From Nitrosomonas sp. (GTDB lineage: Bacteria > Pseudomonadota > Gammaproteobacteria > Burkholderiales > Nitrosomonadaceae): DNA of 64,000 bases. A program made the position numbers and the translations under genes. Location: positions 992,001 to 1,056,000 of the forward strand of contig JADJBK010000006.1 of assembly GCA_016703745.1 (NCBI GenBank), written 5' to 3'. The notes beneath the pieces were generated by a model that worked only from the letters and a program-made list of their open reading frames with translations, searched no databases and was not told the DNA's origin. Shown here piece after piece: positions 45,823 through 54,978 of the stretch (position 1 is the stretch's first letter; every line of letters starts with the position of its first letter).

Positions 45823-47523
45823 TCACTTCCCGGCATCCCCCTCTATTGAAGCCAGGTGTTTTTCAACATCTTCCCTGCTGAATCCCAATGCACTGGCGAT
45901 CCGATCAGCATGGCTGACACGCGATACGCCCGGTATCAGCCGATGAGTCGGCCCATGCTCACCGAACTCAACCTGCAGGTAATCCCCCATATTGTCTTTC
46001 TGCAGACGCTCACACAGCTCGTGATTATGGGTGACCAGAATAGTAGTGGCTCCCAATTGATGAAACCCTTTCAGCACATATTCCGATAGTGTCATTTTTT
46101 CCTCAAAAGTGGTTCCTTCCGCCAGCTCATCCAGTATCGCCAGGCTGCACGGTGTTGAGTTGAAAAAAATCTCACGGGTTTGTTTCAGTTCATGCGCAAA
46201 TCGCCCCATCCCCTCATCCAGCTGACCAGGATCGGGAATCTGATAGTAAATATGTTCGGCTGGCACCAGACTCGCCTCGGTAGCAGGCACATAAGCACCC
46301 GCCTGACCCAGCAACTGAATCTGTGCCACGGTTTTGCAATAAGCGGTTTTTCCGCCACTATTGGGGCCGGTTACGATCAGCAGGCGATGGACTGCATCCA
46401 GCCGGATATCGTTGGGCACATAGTCAGGGTGGGTGTGCGCCAGCAAGGGATTGCGCGCATTGCTGGCAGTCAATTGATGATGACTATCCACCTTTATATC
46501 CGGCAGAACCATGTTGCCTGTTGAAGCTTGAGCATGCTTATGTATAGCCAGCAACTCATCGAGCATCCCCAGCGCCTCCATCGATTTTGCCAGTTCACTG
46601 CTTTTGCGGAATATTTTTTGTAATGGATAAAGAATACTATCGCGGTCGGATGCGCTTACGGCCTGCGCAATAATAGGCACAATAGGGACAGCAAGCACCA
46701 GAAGCCCATAACCAATATAACTGGCGCCCAGCTCAACCAACATGGTCTGAAAGAAATAGAGCAGTATCAGCACGATGACAAGCGTAATCGAAATCGGCAA
46801 CCACTTGAATATGGAAGGACGAAAACGCGCAACGGGTTGTAAATTTGGTTTTTCATCCCGAGTTAAAAATTTACCATCAGAGACATATACCGGTCCGCGC
46901 ATCAGGGAAAAAGTTCGAGATTCTCCAAATTCCTGTATGGCCTGCATTAATTTGCGTAAATACCTGCTCTCCGGTATTGGCAGCTCCTTTGCATCTTCCA
47001 CCATATCCACCGCAAACCGGGTTGCATCGATAAATTGATGGTAACCATAACCGCCAAATTCCAATTTATCCGTACTCTCCTTAGGATTATCCGTGGTCAG
47101 CCCACCCGCAAATTCACCATAAAGAAAATGATAAAGTGAGGCTTCATGTGCTGCCATGGAAGTCATGAAACGTTCCAGCTGTTGGAGTAAATCTGAATTT
47201 CCCGCAATTTCCCGCAATGCCTCCTGCTTAATTTGCAGCAGGCCAGCATCGATAACTGGCCTGGCCAGGGATCGATAAAGCACGCATTGCCCGAGATGTG
47301 TTCTGGCGTGGTTGATCTCCGCAAACAAGGCATCCACTTCAATAGCCGCAAAGGTTCGCGCATCTACGACATCATAATCTTTCAGAGTAGGTTGCGTATC
47401 GCGCACTTGCGCAGGGCGCTTGTGCGAAGACAAAATGAAACTTGCCCGCCAGATAAGTATTTCATTGGGTGGTTGTGTATCATTGCGGGATGGAGGATAT
47501 TGCCTTGGTTTGCAGAAAGCCAT
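45823..47523 (-). CDS. MutS-ATPase-domain protein with two transmembrane helices
   Basis: Product of 566 residues from ATG 47523 (a TTG at 47568 would add 15). Residues 75-230 resemble the helical MutS core (domain III). Two hydrophobic helices follow at about 242-262 and 268-290. The MutS ABC ATPase comes last, with Walker A TGPNSGGKT at 386-394, Walker B LAILDELAEGT near 462 and the H-loop VTHNH near 498. The mismatch-recognition domain with the Phe-x-Glu motif is missing. This is not canonical MutS; it resembles membrane-anchored MutS-like ATPases whose role is unknown. It is divergent from a DUF2062 gene. Confidence 0.85.
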   Translation of the reverse strand: MAFCKPRQYPPSRNDTQPPNEILIWRASFILSSHKRPAQVRDTQPTLKDYDVVDARTFAAIEVDALFAEINHARTHLGQCVLYRSLARPVIDAGLLQIKQEALREIAGNSDLLQQLERFMTSMAAHEASLYHFLYGEFAGGLTTDNPKESTDKLEFGGYGYHQFIDATRFAVDMVEDAKELPIPESRYLRKLMQAIQEFGESRTFSLMRGPVYVSDGKFLTRDEKPNLQPVARFRPSIFKWLPISITLVIVLILLYFFQTMLVELGASYIGYGLLVLAVPIVPIIAQAVSASDRDSILYPLQKIFRKSSELAKSMEALGMLDELLAIHKHAQASTGNMVLPDIKVDSHHQLTASNARNPLLAHTHPDYVPNDIRLDAVHRLLIVTGPNSGGKTAYCKTVAQIQLLGQAGAYVPATEASLVPAEHIYYQIPDPGQLDEGMGRFAHELKQTREIFFNSTPCSLAILDELAEGTTFEEKMTLSEYVLKGFHQLGATTILVTHNHELCERLQKDNMGDYLQVEFGEHGPTHRLIPGVSRVSHADRIASALGFSREDVEKHLASIEGDAGK

Positions 47524-47662
47524 GATAATAGGTGTCCTGGATTGGTTTGGTTGACACCGGTACGCCAACTTGTACTGATTTTACCGGTTTTTATTGGGTA
47601 ACTGCGCAATAGCAGAAATCTTCCCTCGTATTTTTCCTGGACACAACGCCAGCTATTTCTCC

Positions 47663-48214
47663 GTGCCGCGCAAATTTCTTAAAAAATACCTGCCCTCTCA
47701 CGACAGTATTCGACAAAATCGTTTTGTCAGTTTCTTTGGCACGTTGCTGCATCATCCTAACCTCTGGCACTTGCACCGCCGCTCGGTTGCGGGTGGCGTG
47801 GCTGCCGGGTTATTTGCCGGCCTGATTCCAGGCAGCAATCCAGTACAATTTTTTTTTGCAACGCTGTTTTCTGTGTTGTTTAAGGTTAACCTGCCACTTG
47901 CTGTTTTTATCACCCTGTATTCCAATCCCTTCACTATCGTACCGCTGTATCTGCTGGCCTTCACGCTGGGAAGATGGGTAACCGGCAGCGAGCTTCACGA
48001 TCTGCAAATGCTTGAGCCGTCCCTGCTGGATAAAAACCTTTCCGAATGGCTACCCATTCTCGCGGAATATCTGACAACCTATGGCAAACCCCTGATTACT
48101 GGCCTGGTGCTGCTCGCATCCTTGCTGGCAGTGTGTGGTTATATGCTGGTCAGGGTGGCATGGCGTATCTATATTGTTCATGCGTGGCATAAACGCGCCC
48201 GGCAACAGAAATGA
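47663..48214 (+). CDS. DUF2062 inner-membrane protein
   Basis: A 183-residue protein from GTG 47663. This start gives the typical family N-terminus (PRKFLKKYLPSHDSI), whereas the open frame upstream to 47594 is unlike the family. The DUF2062 core runs from HPNLWHLHRRSVAGGVAAGLFAGLIPG into hydrophobic helices, including FITLYSNPFTIVPLYLLAFTLG, the YSNP motif being characteristic. A last membrane helix lies near the C-terminus. Function unknown. It is 24 bp before the adaptor gene of the ABC exporter and may be co-transcribed with it. Confidence 0.85.
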   Translation: MPRKFLKKYLPSHDSIRQNRFVSFFGTLLHHPNLWHLHRRSVAGGVAAGLFAGLIPGSNPVQFFFATLFSVLFKVNLPLAVFITLYSNPFTIVPLYLLAFTLGRWVTGSELHDLQMLEPSLLDKNLSEWLPILAEYLTTYGKPLITGLVLLASLLAVCGYMLVRVAWRIYIVHAWHKRARQQK

Positions 48215-48238
48215 AACTGCAAAATACACGGATTTTTC

Positions 48239-49396
48239 ATGATTGATATTAACAAAACAGTACGCGCGGCAATCATACTGCTGTTTATCATCGCACTGGC
48301 CTACGCCGGCAGGGCAATGTGGCAAGAAGATCAGCAAGAAGTGGAACTGGTCGCAGTGGAACGCGGTATTGTCGAAGCTACCGTGGTTAATACGCGTGCT
48401 GGTACGGTAAAACCTTGCCGACGGTCACGATTATCTCCAGCAGCAGGTGGACAAATTGTTGATTTACCAGTCAGGGAGGGTGACCGGGTTGTACCCGGGC
48501 AGGTTCTGCTGAAACTGTGGAATACCGATCTGAATGCGCAATATGAACTGGCAAAACAGCAGCATATCACTGCCAGGAGCAGGCAGCTGGAAGCCTGCAT
48601 TCTGGCGAAGAATGCCGCGCGGGAATCCAGGCGAACCCAACAACTGGTTGCAAAAGGATTTGTCAGCTCACAGCGTGCTGACGATGCCCGAGCAGCAGCC
48701 GAATCACGCCAGGCAGCCTGTGCAGCAGCCGCCGCAGATATCAAGCGTGCGCAGGCACAAATGGCGGTGATAACCGCCAATCTGGAGCGCACGGTGTTGG
48801 TTGCCCCATTTGCAGGGATTGTCGCCCAAGTGACGGGGGAACTTGGTGAATACGTTACGCCATCACCGCAAGGCATCCCCACCCCTCCGGCTGTCGATCT
48901 GATTGATGATTCCTGTTTGTATGTCAGTGCTCCGATGGATGAGGTCGATGCGCCCAAAATACAAGTAGGACAACCCGCGCGTATCACGCTCGATGCCGTT
49001 ACGCAAAAAACCTTCTCAGGAAAAGTGCGTCGAATTGCTCCCTATGTCACTGAAATCGAAAAACAGGCACGCACCGTAGAAATCGAAGCCGAATTCGACA
49101 ACCTGGATTCTGACATTATGCTGCTGGTTGGTTATAGTGCTGATGTCGAAGTCATCACGCAACGCCATGAAGCGGTGTTACGCATTCCTACCCGAGTCAT
49201 TCGTCAAGGCAACCAGGTGCTGGTAGTAGGAGAAAATAACCGGCTGGAGGAACGCAGGCTGATAACAGGACTGGCCAATTGGGTATACACCGAGATTCTG
49301 GAAGGACTCAGCGAAGGCGATCAGGTCTTACTTGGAGCGGATAACGAGACTGTTACCGTCGGCACTCGGGTCATCGCCAGACCTCTCCAGCCATGA
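48239..49396 (+). CDS. Periplasmic adaptor (MacA/HlyD membrane fusion protein)
   Basis: Links an inner-membrane transporter to an outer-membrane channel. An N-terminal membrane anchor (AIILLFIIALAYAGRAM) is followed by a lipoyl/barrel-sandwich domain in two halves (GGQIVDLPVREGDRVVPGQVL at about 85-105, and NLERTVLVAPFAGIVAQV), separated by an alanine-rich coiled-coil hairpin at about 115-185. Beta-barrel and membrane-proximal domains follow. It overlaps the ATPase gene by 4 bp (ATGA). The outer-membrane factor is not encoded nearby. Confidence 0.92.
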   Translation: MIDINKTVRAAIILLFIIALAYAGRAMWQEDQQEVELVAVERGIVEATVVNTRAGTVKPCRRSRLSPAAGGQIVDLPVREGDRVVPGQVLLKLWNTDLNAQYELAKQQHITARSRQLEACILAKNAARESRRTQQLVAKGFVSSQRADDARAAAESRQAACAAAAADIKRAQAQMAVITANLERTVLVAPFAGIVAQVTGELGEYVTPSPQGIPTPPAVDLIDDSCLYVSAPMDEVDAPKIQVGQPARITLDAVTQKTFSGKVRRIAPYVTEIEKQARTVEIEAEFDNLDSDIMLLVGYSADVEVITQRHEAVLRIPTRVIRQGNQVLVVGENNRLEERRLITGLANWVYTEILEGLSEGDQVLLGADNETVTVGTRVIARPLQP

Positions 49397-50079
49397 TTCA
49401 ATTAGTAGATATCAGCCGAATTTTTTATATGGGAGAACAGGCGGTCCGCGCACTCAATCAGATCGACCTGACTATTCTGCCGGGGGAATATGTTTCCATC
49501 ATGGGGCCATCCGGCTCGGGAAAATCCACACTGTTAAACGTTATTGGCCTGCTGGACCGCCCAGATAGCGGACAATATCTGCTGGATGGTAAAAATGTAA
49601 CGGATTTGAGTGAATCCGAGCAGGCGAAAGTACGCCGGGAAAAAATCGGCTTTGTCTTTCAGTCATTTCATCTGGTACCACGCCTGACTGCCGCTGAAAA
49701 TATTGAGTTGCCCCTGATGCTGAACGGCATGCCGCCCAGTGAGCGCAAATCCCGCGTCCTGGAGACGCTGCAGGCGTTTAATCTCAGTGACCGTGCGCAA
49801 CATCGTCCAGCCGAGCTATCAGGCGGACAACGTCAGCGCGTGGCGATTGCCCGGGCAACCATTATGCGTCCGACCGCTATTCTCGCAGATGAGCCCACCG
49901 GCAATCTCGACCATAGAATTGGCGCGGAAGTGATGGCCTTGCTGGAGGCGTTAAATCAAGGCGGTACCACGCTCCTCATTGTCACTCATGATCGTGAACT
50001 CGGCCTGCGCGCACGGCGCAAAATCTGCATGCGTGACGGCCAGATCGAAAGTGACACGCAACAGGGCAAGGAGCCGTGA
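49393..50079 (+). CDS. MacB/LolD-type ABC exporter ATPase
   Basis: A 228-residue stand-alone nucleotide-binding subunit. Walker A GPSGSGKST, Q-loop FVFQSFHLVPRLTA, signature LSGGQRQRVAIARA, Walker B ILADEPTGNLD and H-loop VTHDRE are all intact. In canonical MacB the ATPase is fused to the permease; here they are separate, as in LolCDE and YknYZ-type systems. It begins on the ATGA overlap with the adaptor and precedes the first permease by 41 bp. Confidence 0.93.
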   Translation: MIQLVDISRIFYMGEQAVRALNQIDLTILPGEYVSIMGPSGSGKSTLLNVIGLLDRPDSGQYLLDGKNVTDLSESEQAKVRREKIGFVFQSFHLVPRLTAAENIELPLMLNGMPPSERKSRVLETLQAFNLSDRAQHRPAELSGGQRQRVAIARATIMRPTAILADEPTGNLDHRIGAEVMALLEALNQGGTTLLIVTHDRELGLRARRKICMRDGQIESDTQQGKEP

Positions 50080-50120
50080 AGAAATAAGTGCTGCCGTTAT
50101 TTATGAACGACTTCTAAGCA

Positions 50121-51323
50121 ATGAGAACGCAAGACACCCTGCTATTCGCTGCAAAAACCCTCATCAGCCACTCAGCTCGCTCCCTCCTGATCGTACTGGC
50201 CATGGCGTTAGGTGTTGCTGCCGTGATCGTATTAACCGCACTGGGAGAGGGCGCGCGCCGCTATATCATTAATCAATTTTCATCGATTGGAACCAATCTG
50301 ATCATTGTATTGCCGGGACGCGCTGAAACTGCGGGTGGTTTCCCTGGTACGGCGCTTGGCCAGACACCGCGCGACCTCACGCTGGATGATGCCCGCTGGG
50401 TTGGGCGATTACCACAAGTAAGACGGTATGCGCCGCTTAATGTTGGTGTCGCGGAGCTTTCTGCTGCTGGTGCATTACGCGAAGTCACCGTACTGGGTAG
50501 CACCGCTGAAATACTGCCGATCCGGCATATGCGGCTGGCGCAGGGCAATATCATCGAGAGCGTTTTTGAAAATAGCGCACAAATTATATTGGGTGACCAG
50601 CTGGCACGGGATTTTTTTCCGGATGGTCATGCCTTGGGGCAACGTGTACGACTGGGTGATCGCCGCTTTCTGGTGGCAGGCATTCTCGCGCCACAAGGAG
50701 AATCCATGGGATTCAACAGTGATGAAATCGTCATTATTCCGATACAGCATGCACAAGCCTTATTCAATATCCGTTCACTTTTCAGGTTATTGGTTGAGGC
50801 CAGGCATCGCAGTGAAATCGAAATAACCAAAACGGCCATCCGCGAAACCATCATTCACCGCCACAATGGTGAAGACGACGTGACCGTCATCACTCAGGAT
50901 GCTGTACTGGCCACGTTTGACCGGATTTTGCATGTACTGACACTGGGCGTGGCCGGTATTGCCATCATCAGCCTGCTGGTGGCAGGAATACTGGTGATGA
51001 ACGTCATGCTGATAGCCGTCAGTCAGCGCACGGGGGAAATTGGCCTGCTCAAGGCAATCGGTACGCCTGCTTTGATCATCAGGCTGATTTTTCTGACCGA
51101 AGCTATCCTGTTATCGGCTGCGGGGGCGATTATGGGTTTTATGCTGGGACAGGTCGGCAGCCTGTTGCTGCGCATTGCGTACCCGCAATTACCTGCATGG
51201 CCACCGATCTGGGCAAATTTTGCCGGGATTGCCGTTGCCATTCTGGTCGGCACGTTCGCCGGGCTGCTGCCCGCAGCGCGGGCAGCCAGACTGGATCCAG
51301 TCCAGGCGCTCAATAAACGATGA
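50121..51323 (+). CDS. FtsX/MacB-type ABC permease, first of pair
   Basis: A 400-residue membrane protein with one N-terminal transmembrane helix (LLIVLAMALGVAAVIVLTALG), a periplasmic MacB-PCD domain (about 45-260), and three C-terminal helices around IGLLKAIGTPALIIRLIFLTEA, split here, ending in PAARAARLDPVQALNKR. It has the MacB-like topology without its own ATPase. Its stop overlaps the start of the second permease by 4 bp. Confidence 0.92.
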   Translation: MRTQDTLLFAAKTLISHSARSLLIVLAMALGVAAVIVLTALGEGARRYIINQFSSIGTNLIIVLPGRAETAGGFPGTALGQTPRDLTLDDARWVGRLPQVRRYAPLNVGVAELSAAGALREVTVLGSTAEILPIRHMRLAQGNIIESVFENSAQIILGDQLARDFFPDGHALGQRVRLGDRRFLVAGILAPQGESMGFNSDEIVIIPIQHAQALFNIRSLFRLLVEARHRSEIEITKTAIRETIIHRHNGEDDVTVITQDAVLATFDRILHVLTLGVAGIAIISLLVAGILVMNVMLIAVSQRTGEIGLLKAIGTPALIIRLIFLTEAILLSAAGAIMGFMLGQVGSLLLRIAYPQLPAWPPIWANFAGIAVAILVGTFAGLLPAARAARLDPVQALNKR

Positions 51324-52519
51324 GCCTGCTCGATACCTTTCGCTATGCCTGGTATGCCCTGAGCAGCAATCCACTGCGTACCCTGCTATCCACCTCTGGC
51401 ATAGCCATCGGAATAGCCGCAGTCATTTTATTGACCGCGATTGGAGAAGGTATTCAACAGTTTGTCCTGGCCGAATTCACCCAGTTTGGTACCCATATCC
51501 TGAATATCAATCCCGGAAAAACCGGCACCAGGGGTACACCGGCAGGGGCAATCAGCAGTGCGCGCCCACTAACGATTGAGGACTCCCTGGCGCTAAAGAC
51601 ATCACAATATGCGGTCTACACCAACGCCACCGTAACGGGTAATGCAGAAGTACGAGCCAACGGCCACAGTCGACGAGTGACGGTTTATGGACAAGGGCCA
51701 GATTTCGACAAGGCATTCAACATGCAGATTGCCATCGGGGAATTCCTGCCAGAGGATGACCCGCGCACGCCGCGCGCTTTCGCCGTGCTGGGGGCAAAAG
51801 TTCACGAGGAACTTTATGGCACGATCAATCCACTCGGCTCAGTGTTACAGGTCGGCGGCGCACGTTTCCGCGTGATCGGTGTGATGGCGCCAAAGGGCCA
51901 AGTGCTGGGTTTTGATCTCGATGATACGGTTTATATCCCTACTGCTCGCGCACTGGAGGTATTCAACCGCGACGGTGTGATGGAAATCCAGGTAGTTTAC
52001 CTGCCGGACGTTAAACTGGACAACGTTATCTCCGACATCAGGCAAATCCTGATTAAACGTCACGGGCGGGAAGATTTTACATTGACGCCACAACAGCAGA
52101 TGTTAAGCACCCTCTCCACTGTACTGAATGTTCTGACCTTTGCCGTGGCAGCTTTGGGTGGAATCTCCCTGCTGGTTGGCGCAGTCGGCATGATTACACT
52201 AATGCATATTGCGGTGACAGAACGAGTTGCCGAAATCGGTCTGCTCAATGCCCTCGGCGCCCCCCCTATGCGCATTCGACTGATATTCCTGCTGGAATCC
52301 ACCCTACTCGCCACCGTTGGCGGCGCAATTGGCTTAAGCTTTGGTACGCTGCTGGCCTCCCTGATAAAGTGGCTGGTAAGTGGCCTGCCAGTCACCATTC
52401 ACTGGCAATATGTACTAATCGCATTAACTCTATCTGGATTTATCGGCCTCACCGCCGGGATTATCCCTGCGATACGTGCAGCCAGGCTGGATCCAGTGGA
52501 TGCATTGAGAAAAGAATGA
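51320..52519 (+). CDS. FtsX/MacB-type ABC permease, second of pair
   Basis: A 399-residue paralogue of the preceding permease, with the same topology and the same C-terminal signature (IPAIRAARLDPVDALRKE). The periplasmic domain is clearly different, so the two may form a heterodimer served by one ATPase, analogous to LolC/LolE. Translation is coupled to the first permease by a 4-bp overlap. An IS21-family element begins only 4 bp after its stop codon, so any further gene of the operon has been displaced. Confidence 0.92.
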   Translation: MSLLDTFRYAWYALSSNPLRTLLSTSGIAIGIAAVILLTAIGEGIQQFVLAEFTQFGTHILNINPGKTGTRGTPAGAISSARPLTIEDSLALKTSQYAVYTNATVTGNAEVRANGHSRRVTVYGQGPDFDKAFNMQIAIGEFLPEDDPRTPRAFAVLGAKVHEELYGTINPLGSVLQVGGARFRVIGVMAPKGQVLGFDLDDTVYIPTARALEVFNRDGVMEIQVVYLPDVKLDNVISDIRQILIKRHGREDFTLTPQQQMLSTLSTVLNVLTFAVAALGGISLLVGAVGMITLMHIAVTERVAEIGLLNALGAPPMRIRLIFLLESTLLATVGGAIGLSFGTLLASLIKWLVSGLPVTIHWQYVLIALTLSGFIGLTAGIIPAIRAARLDPVDALRKE

Positions 52520-52638
52520 ATATTGTTGACACCGGTCGAAAATTGACCAGAAAAGGGCACTAATACCGGTTGAAAATTGACCAGGTAATTCACGTATTCT
52601 GCTTAAGTTTTAGGCAGGAGAAACTAGAGGTGATTACC

Positions 52639-54135
52639 ATGGTTATGTATGCAAAGATCCGTCGGATGTTTTACCGTGAACATTTGTCGATAAATGAAAT
52701 TCAACGACGTACAAGTCTGTCCCGAAACACGATAAAGAAGTGGTTGCGAGCGCCAGATGGTAGTGCCGTCCAATACCGAAGGGCAAAGAGGCCTGGCAAA
52801 CTGACGCCGTTTGAACCCCGGTTATTAATGGCGCTGGAAGCAGATGTGCGCCGTCCAAAGAAGGATCGGCGCACGGCATTAATGTTGTTCAAAGCGATAT
52901 CGAACGAGGGCTATACTGGTGGCTATACGATTGTTTGCGACTTTATTCAGAACTGGCGCAATCAGGGCAATAAAGGCACTGCGTATGTGCCGCTCAAGTT
53001 TGCATTTGGTGAAGCATTTCAGTTTGACTGGAGTGAAGAGTGGCTAGTGATTGGCGGTATTCATCGTAAAGTGTTAGCTGCACACACCAAACTATGCGCC
53101 AGCCGTGCATTCATGCTGTCAGGTTACCCATCACAAAGCCACGAAATGTTGTTTGATGCGCATACCCGTGCGTTCACAGCTTTTGACGGCATCCCGAAAC
53201 GCGGCATTTACGATAACATGAAGACCGCCGTGGATAAGGTCTCCAAAGGCAATGGGCGCGTGGTGAACACGCGTTTCTTTGCCATGACCGCACATTACCT
53301 GTTTGATCCAGATTTCTGCAATGTGGCTTCCGGCTGGGAGAAAGGCGTTGTCGAGAAGAATGTTCAGGATATGCGCCGCCATATCTGGCATGAAGCCAAA
53401 CAGCAGCAGTTCAGTTCATTCGAAGAACTTAACGGTTGGCTTGAAGCGCGTTGCCGCACCTTGTGGTTAGAAATACAGCATCCAGACTATACCGGCATTA
53501 CGCTTGCCGATGCGTTGGAACAAGAACAGCTTTATTTGATGCCAATGTCGGCGCCCTTCGATGGTTATGTTGAGGTACTAGCGCGTGTTTCCAGCACTTG
53601 TCTGGTCACACTGCAACGTAACCGTTATTCTGTTCCTTGTCTTCTGGCCAATCAGATGGCGGCGGTTCACTTATACGCGAACCGCATAGAGATCGTTTGT
53701 GACAATGCTGTGGTCGCTAATCATTCCCGCTTGCTGGATTGTGACCAAGTCAGCTATAGCTGGCAGCATTATATTCCGGTCATCGAGAAGAAACCGGGGG
53801 CCCTGCGCAACGGCGCACCATTTGCCGAACTACCGGCACCCTTGATACAACTACAAACAGCATTGCGGCGCAGAGAGCGCCAACAAGCTGACCGAATCAT
53901 GGCCAAGGTATTAAGTTTAGTGCCGACACATGGACTGGAAGCTGTACTGGTTGCTGTTGAATTGGTGTTGGAATCAGGTGTTCTTAATGCCGAGCATGTC
54001 ACCAATGTGCTCGCACGCTTGAAACAAACTGATTCACCGGCGCAAGTGGAAACGACGCTTAAACTCAAAGAAGAACCGCAGGCCGATACTGCACGCTATG
54101 ACCGCCTGAATAAGCTGGAGGTGCCGCATGTCTGA
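52639..54135 (+). CDS. istA: IS21-family transposase IstA (element A), intact
   Basis: Transposase of 498 residues from ATG 52639, 4 codons into a good start region behind AGAGG; the frame extends upstream to 52570 without family similarity. A helix-turn-helix (HLSINEIQRRTSLSRNTIKKWL, given in the family's usual place at residues 15-36) is followed by a DDE core with FQFDWSEEW, GIPKRGIYDNMKTAV and the GWEKGVVEKNVQ glutamate. It overlaps istB by 8 bp (54128-54135). No internal stop or frameshift. Confidence 0.93.
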   Translation: MVMYAKIRRMFYREHLSINEIQRRTSLSRNTIKKWLRAPDGSAVQYRRAKRPGKLTPFEPRLLMALEADVRRPKKDRRTALMLFKAISNEGYTGGYTIVCDFIQNWRNQGNKGTAYVPLKFAFGEAFQFDWSEEWLVIGGIHRKVLAAHTKLCASRAFMLSGYPSQSHEMLFDAHTRAFTAFDGIPKRGIYDNMKTAVDKVSKGNGRVVNTRFFAMTAHYLFDPDFCNVASGWEKGVVEKNVQDMRRHIWHEAKQQQFSSFEELNGWLEARCRTLWLEIQHPDYTGITLADALEQEQLYLMPMSAPFDGYVEVLARVSSTCLVTLQRNRYSVPCLLANQMAAVHLYANRIEIVCDNAVVANHSRLLDCDQVSYSWQHYIPVIEKKPGALRNGAPFAELPAPLIQLQTALRRRERQQADRIMAKVLSLVPTHGLEAVLVAVELVLESGVLNAEHVTNVLARLKQTDSPAQVETTLKLKEEPQADTARYDRLNKLEVPHV

Positions 54136-54174
54136 CATTCTCGCACAACAATTCAAGGCACTTAAGTTATACGG
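54128..54174 (+). pseudogene. istB: IstB of element A, first 16 codons
   Basis: Encodes MSDILAQQFKALKLYG and is then interrupted by IS21-B1. The missing continuation begins MADCYTGLKQQ at 61985 on the minus strand; joined across one copy of ATACGG the two parts restore a continuous istB frame (KLYG-MADC). Confidence 0.9.
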
Positions 54175-54242
54175 TGTCTCGCGTCAATTATCTTGGCCGC
54201 TTTGACGACAATTATGATGGCCGGTTGAGTTTATTAGCTACT

Positions 54243-54978
54243 TCATGATTTTTTCTGGTTTTTCCTCCTATAACTTTCACTGTCGATTTCGATGATGGTT
54301 GCGTGATGGATGATCCGGTCGATGGCGGCAACAGTCATCATGGTGTCGGGGAAGATTTGATCCCACTGGCTAAAAGGCTGGTTTGAAGTAATGATGAGAC
54401 TTCCGCTTTCATAGCGATGGGCAATGAAGTCAAACAATACTTGTGTTTCGAATCGGTCTTTTTGACATAGCCGATATCATCAACGATCAGTACACGGTAT
54501 TTATCCAGCCGCGTCATGGCGGACATCAAGTCCAGTTCTTTCCTGGCTTGCTGCAGAAGTTGAACGAGTGCGGTAGCTGATATCCACTTGACGCGGATGC
54601 CTTGTTCAATCAAATGCAACCCCAATGCTGCCGCCACATGTGATTTGCCGACACCGGAGGGACCGATCAGCAACACATTGTCTGCCTGGCTTGCCCAGTA
54701 GGTATTGTCGCGCAGCGTGATGATTTTTTCTGAGCGGCTTGAGGCAGTTCGGTCAGAGCCAGAGTGGCAAAGCTTTTGCCGCGCGGTAGTCTGGCTTCAT
54801 GCGTCCAGTTGCTGATTCTGCTTTGGAAGCGCTGGGCGACTTCCTGTTCGCACAGGGCGGCGAGATATTGGCTGTAGCTCCAGGCGTGTTCTGCGGCTTG
54901 ATCCTGGAAGTGCCGGTAATGCTGGCCAAAGGCAGGGAGTCTGAGTTCCTTGAGCATCAGTGGGAGCGATTCAGACAT
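54243..54978 (-). pseudogene. istB: IstB ATPase of IS21-B copy 1, frameshifted twice
   Basis: The helper ATPase is in three frames. The first piece (from ATG 54978) runs to a one-base deletion in an A-run: six T at 54724-54729 against seven A in copy 2 at 63840-63846. The middle piece has Walker A GPSGVGKS and VLIVDDIGYVKK, and is followed by a second one-base loss near 54450. The last piece encodes LFDFIAHRYESGSLIITSNQ to the end. Not functional as written. Confidence 0.88.

Larger units (their letters stand above)
52524..54174 (+). mobile_element. IS21-family element A, left part (istA and start of istB)
   Basis: The terminus is TGTTGACACCGGTCGAAAAT at 52524, and the matching right end lies at 61071 on the opposite strand (TGTTGATACCGGTATAAAAT). 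Two subterminal copies of CCGGTYGAAAATTGACCAG lie at 52532-52550 and 52566-52584, as is usual for IS21-type transposase-binding sites. The element is broken after 54174 by IS21-B; ATACGG at 54169-54174 is the insertion duplication. The remaining right part is at 61071-61992. Confidence 0.9.

Noticed and set aside
47540..47560. TTGACACCGGT upstream of the MutS-like gene, similar to the IS21-A terminus
   Set aside because: Only 11 bases match and the subterminal repeats of IS21-A are absent; most likely chance.
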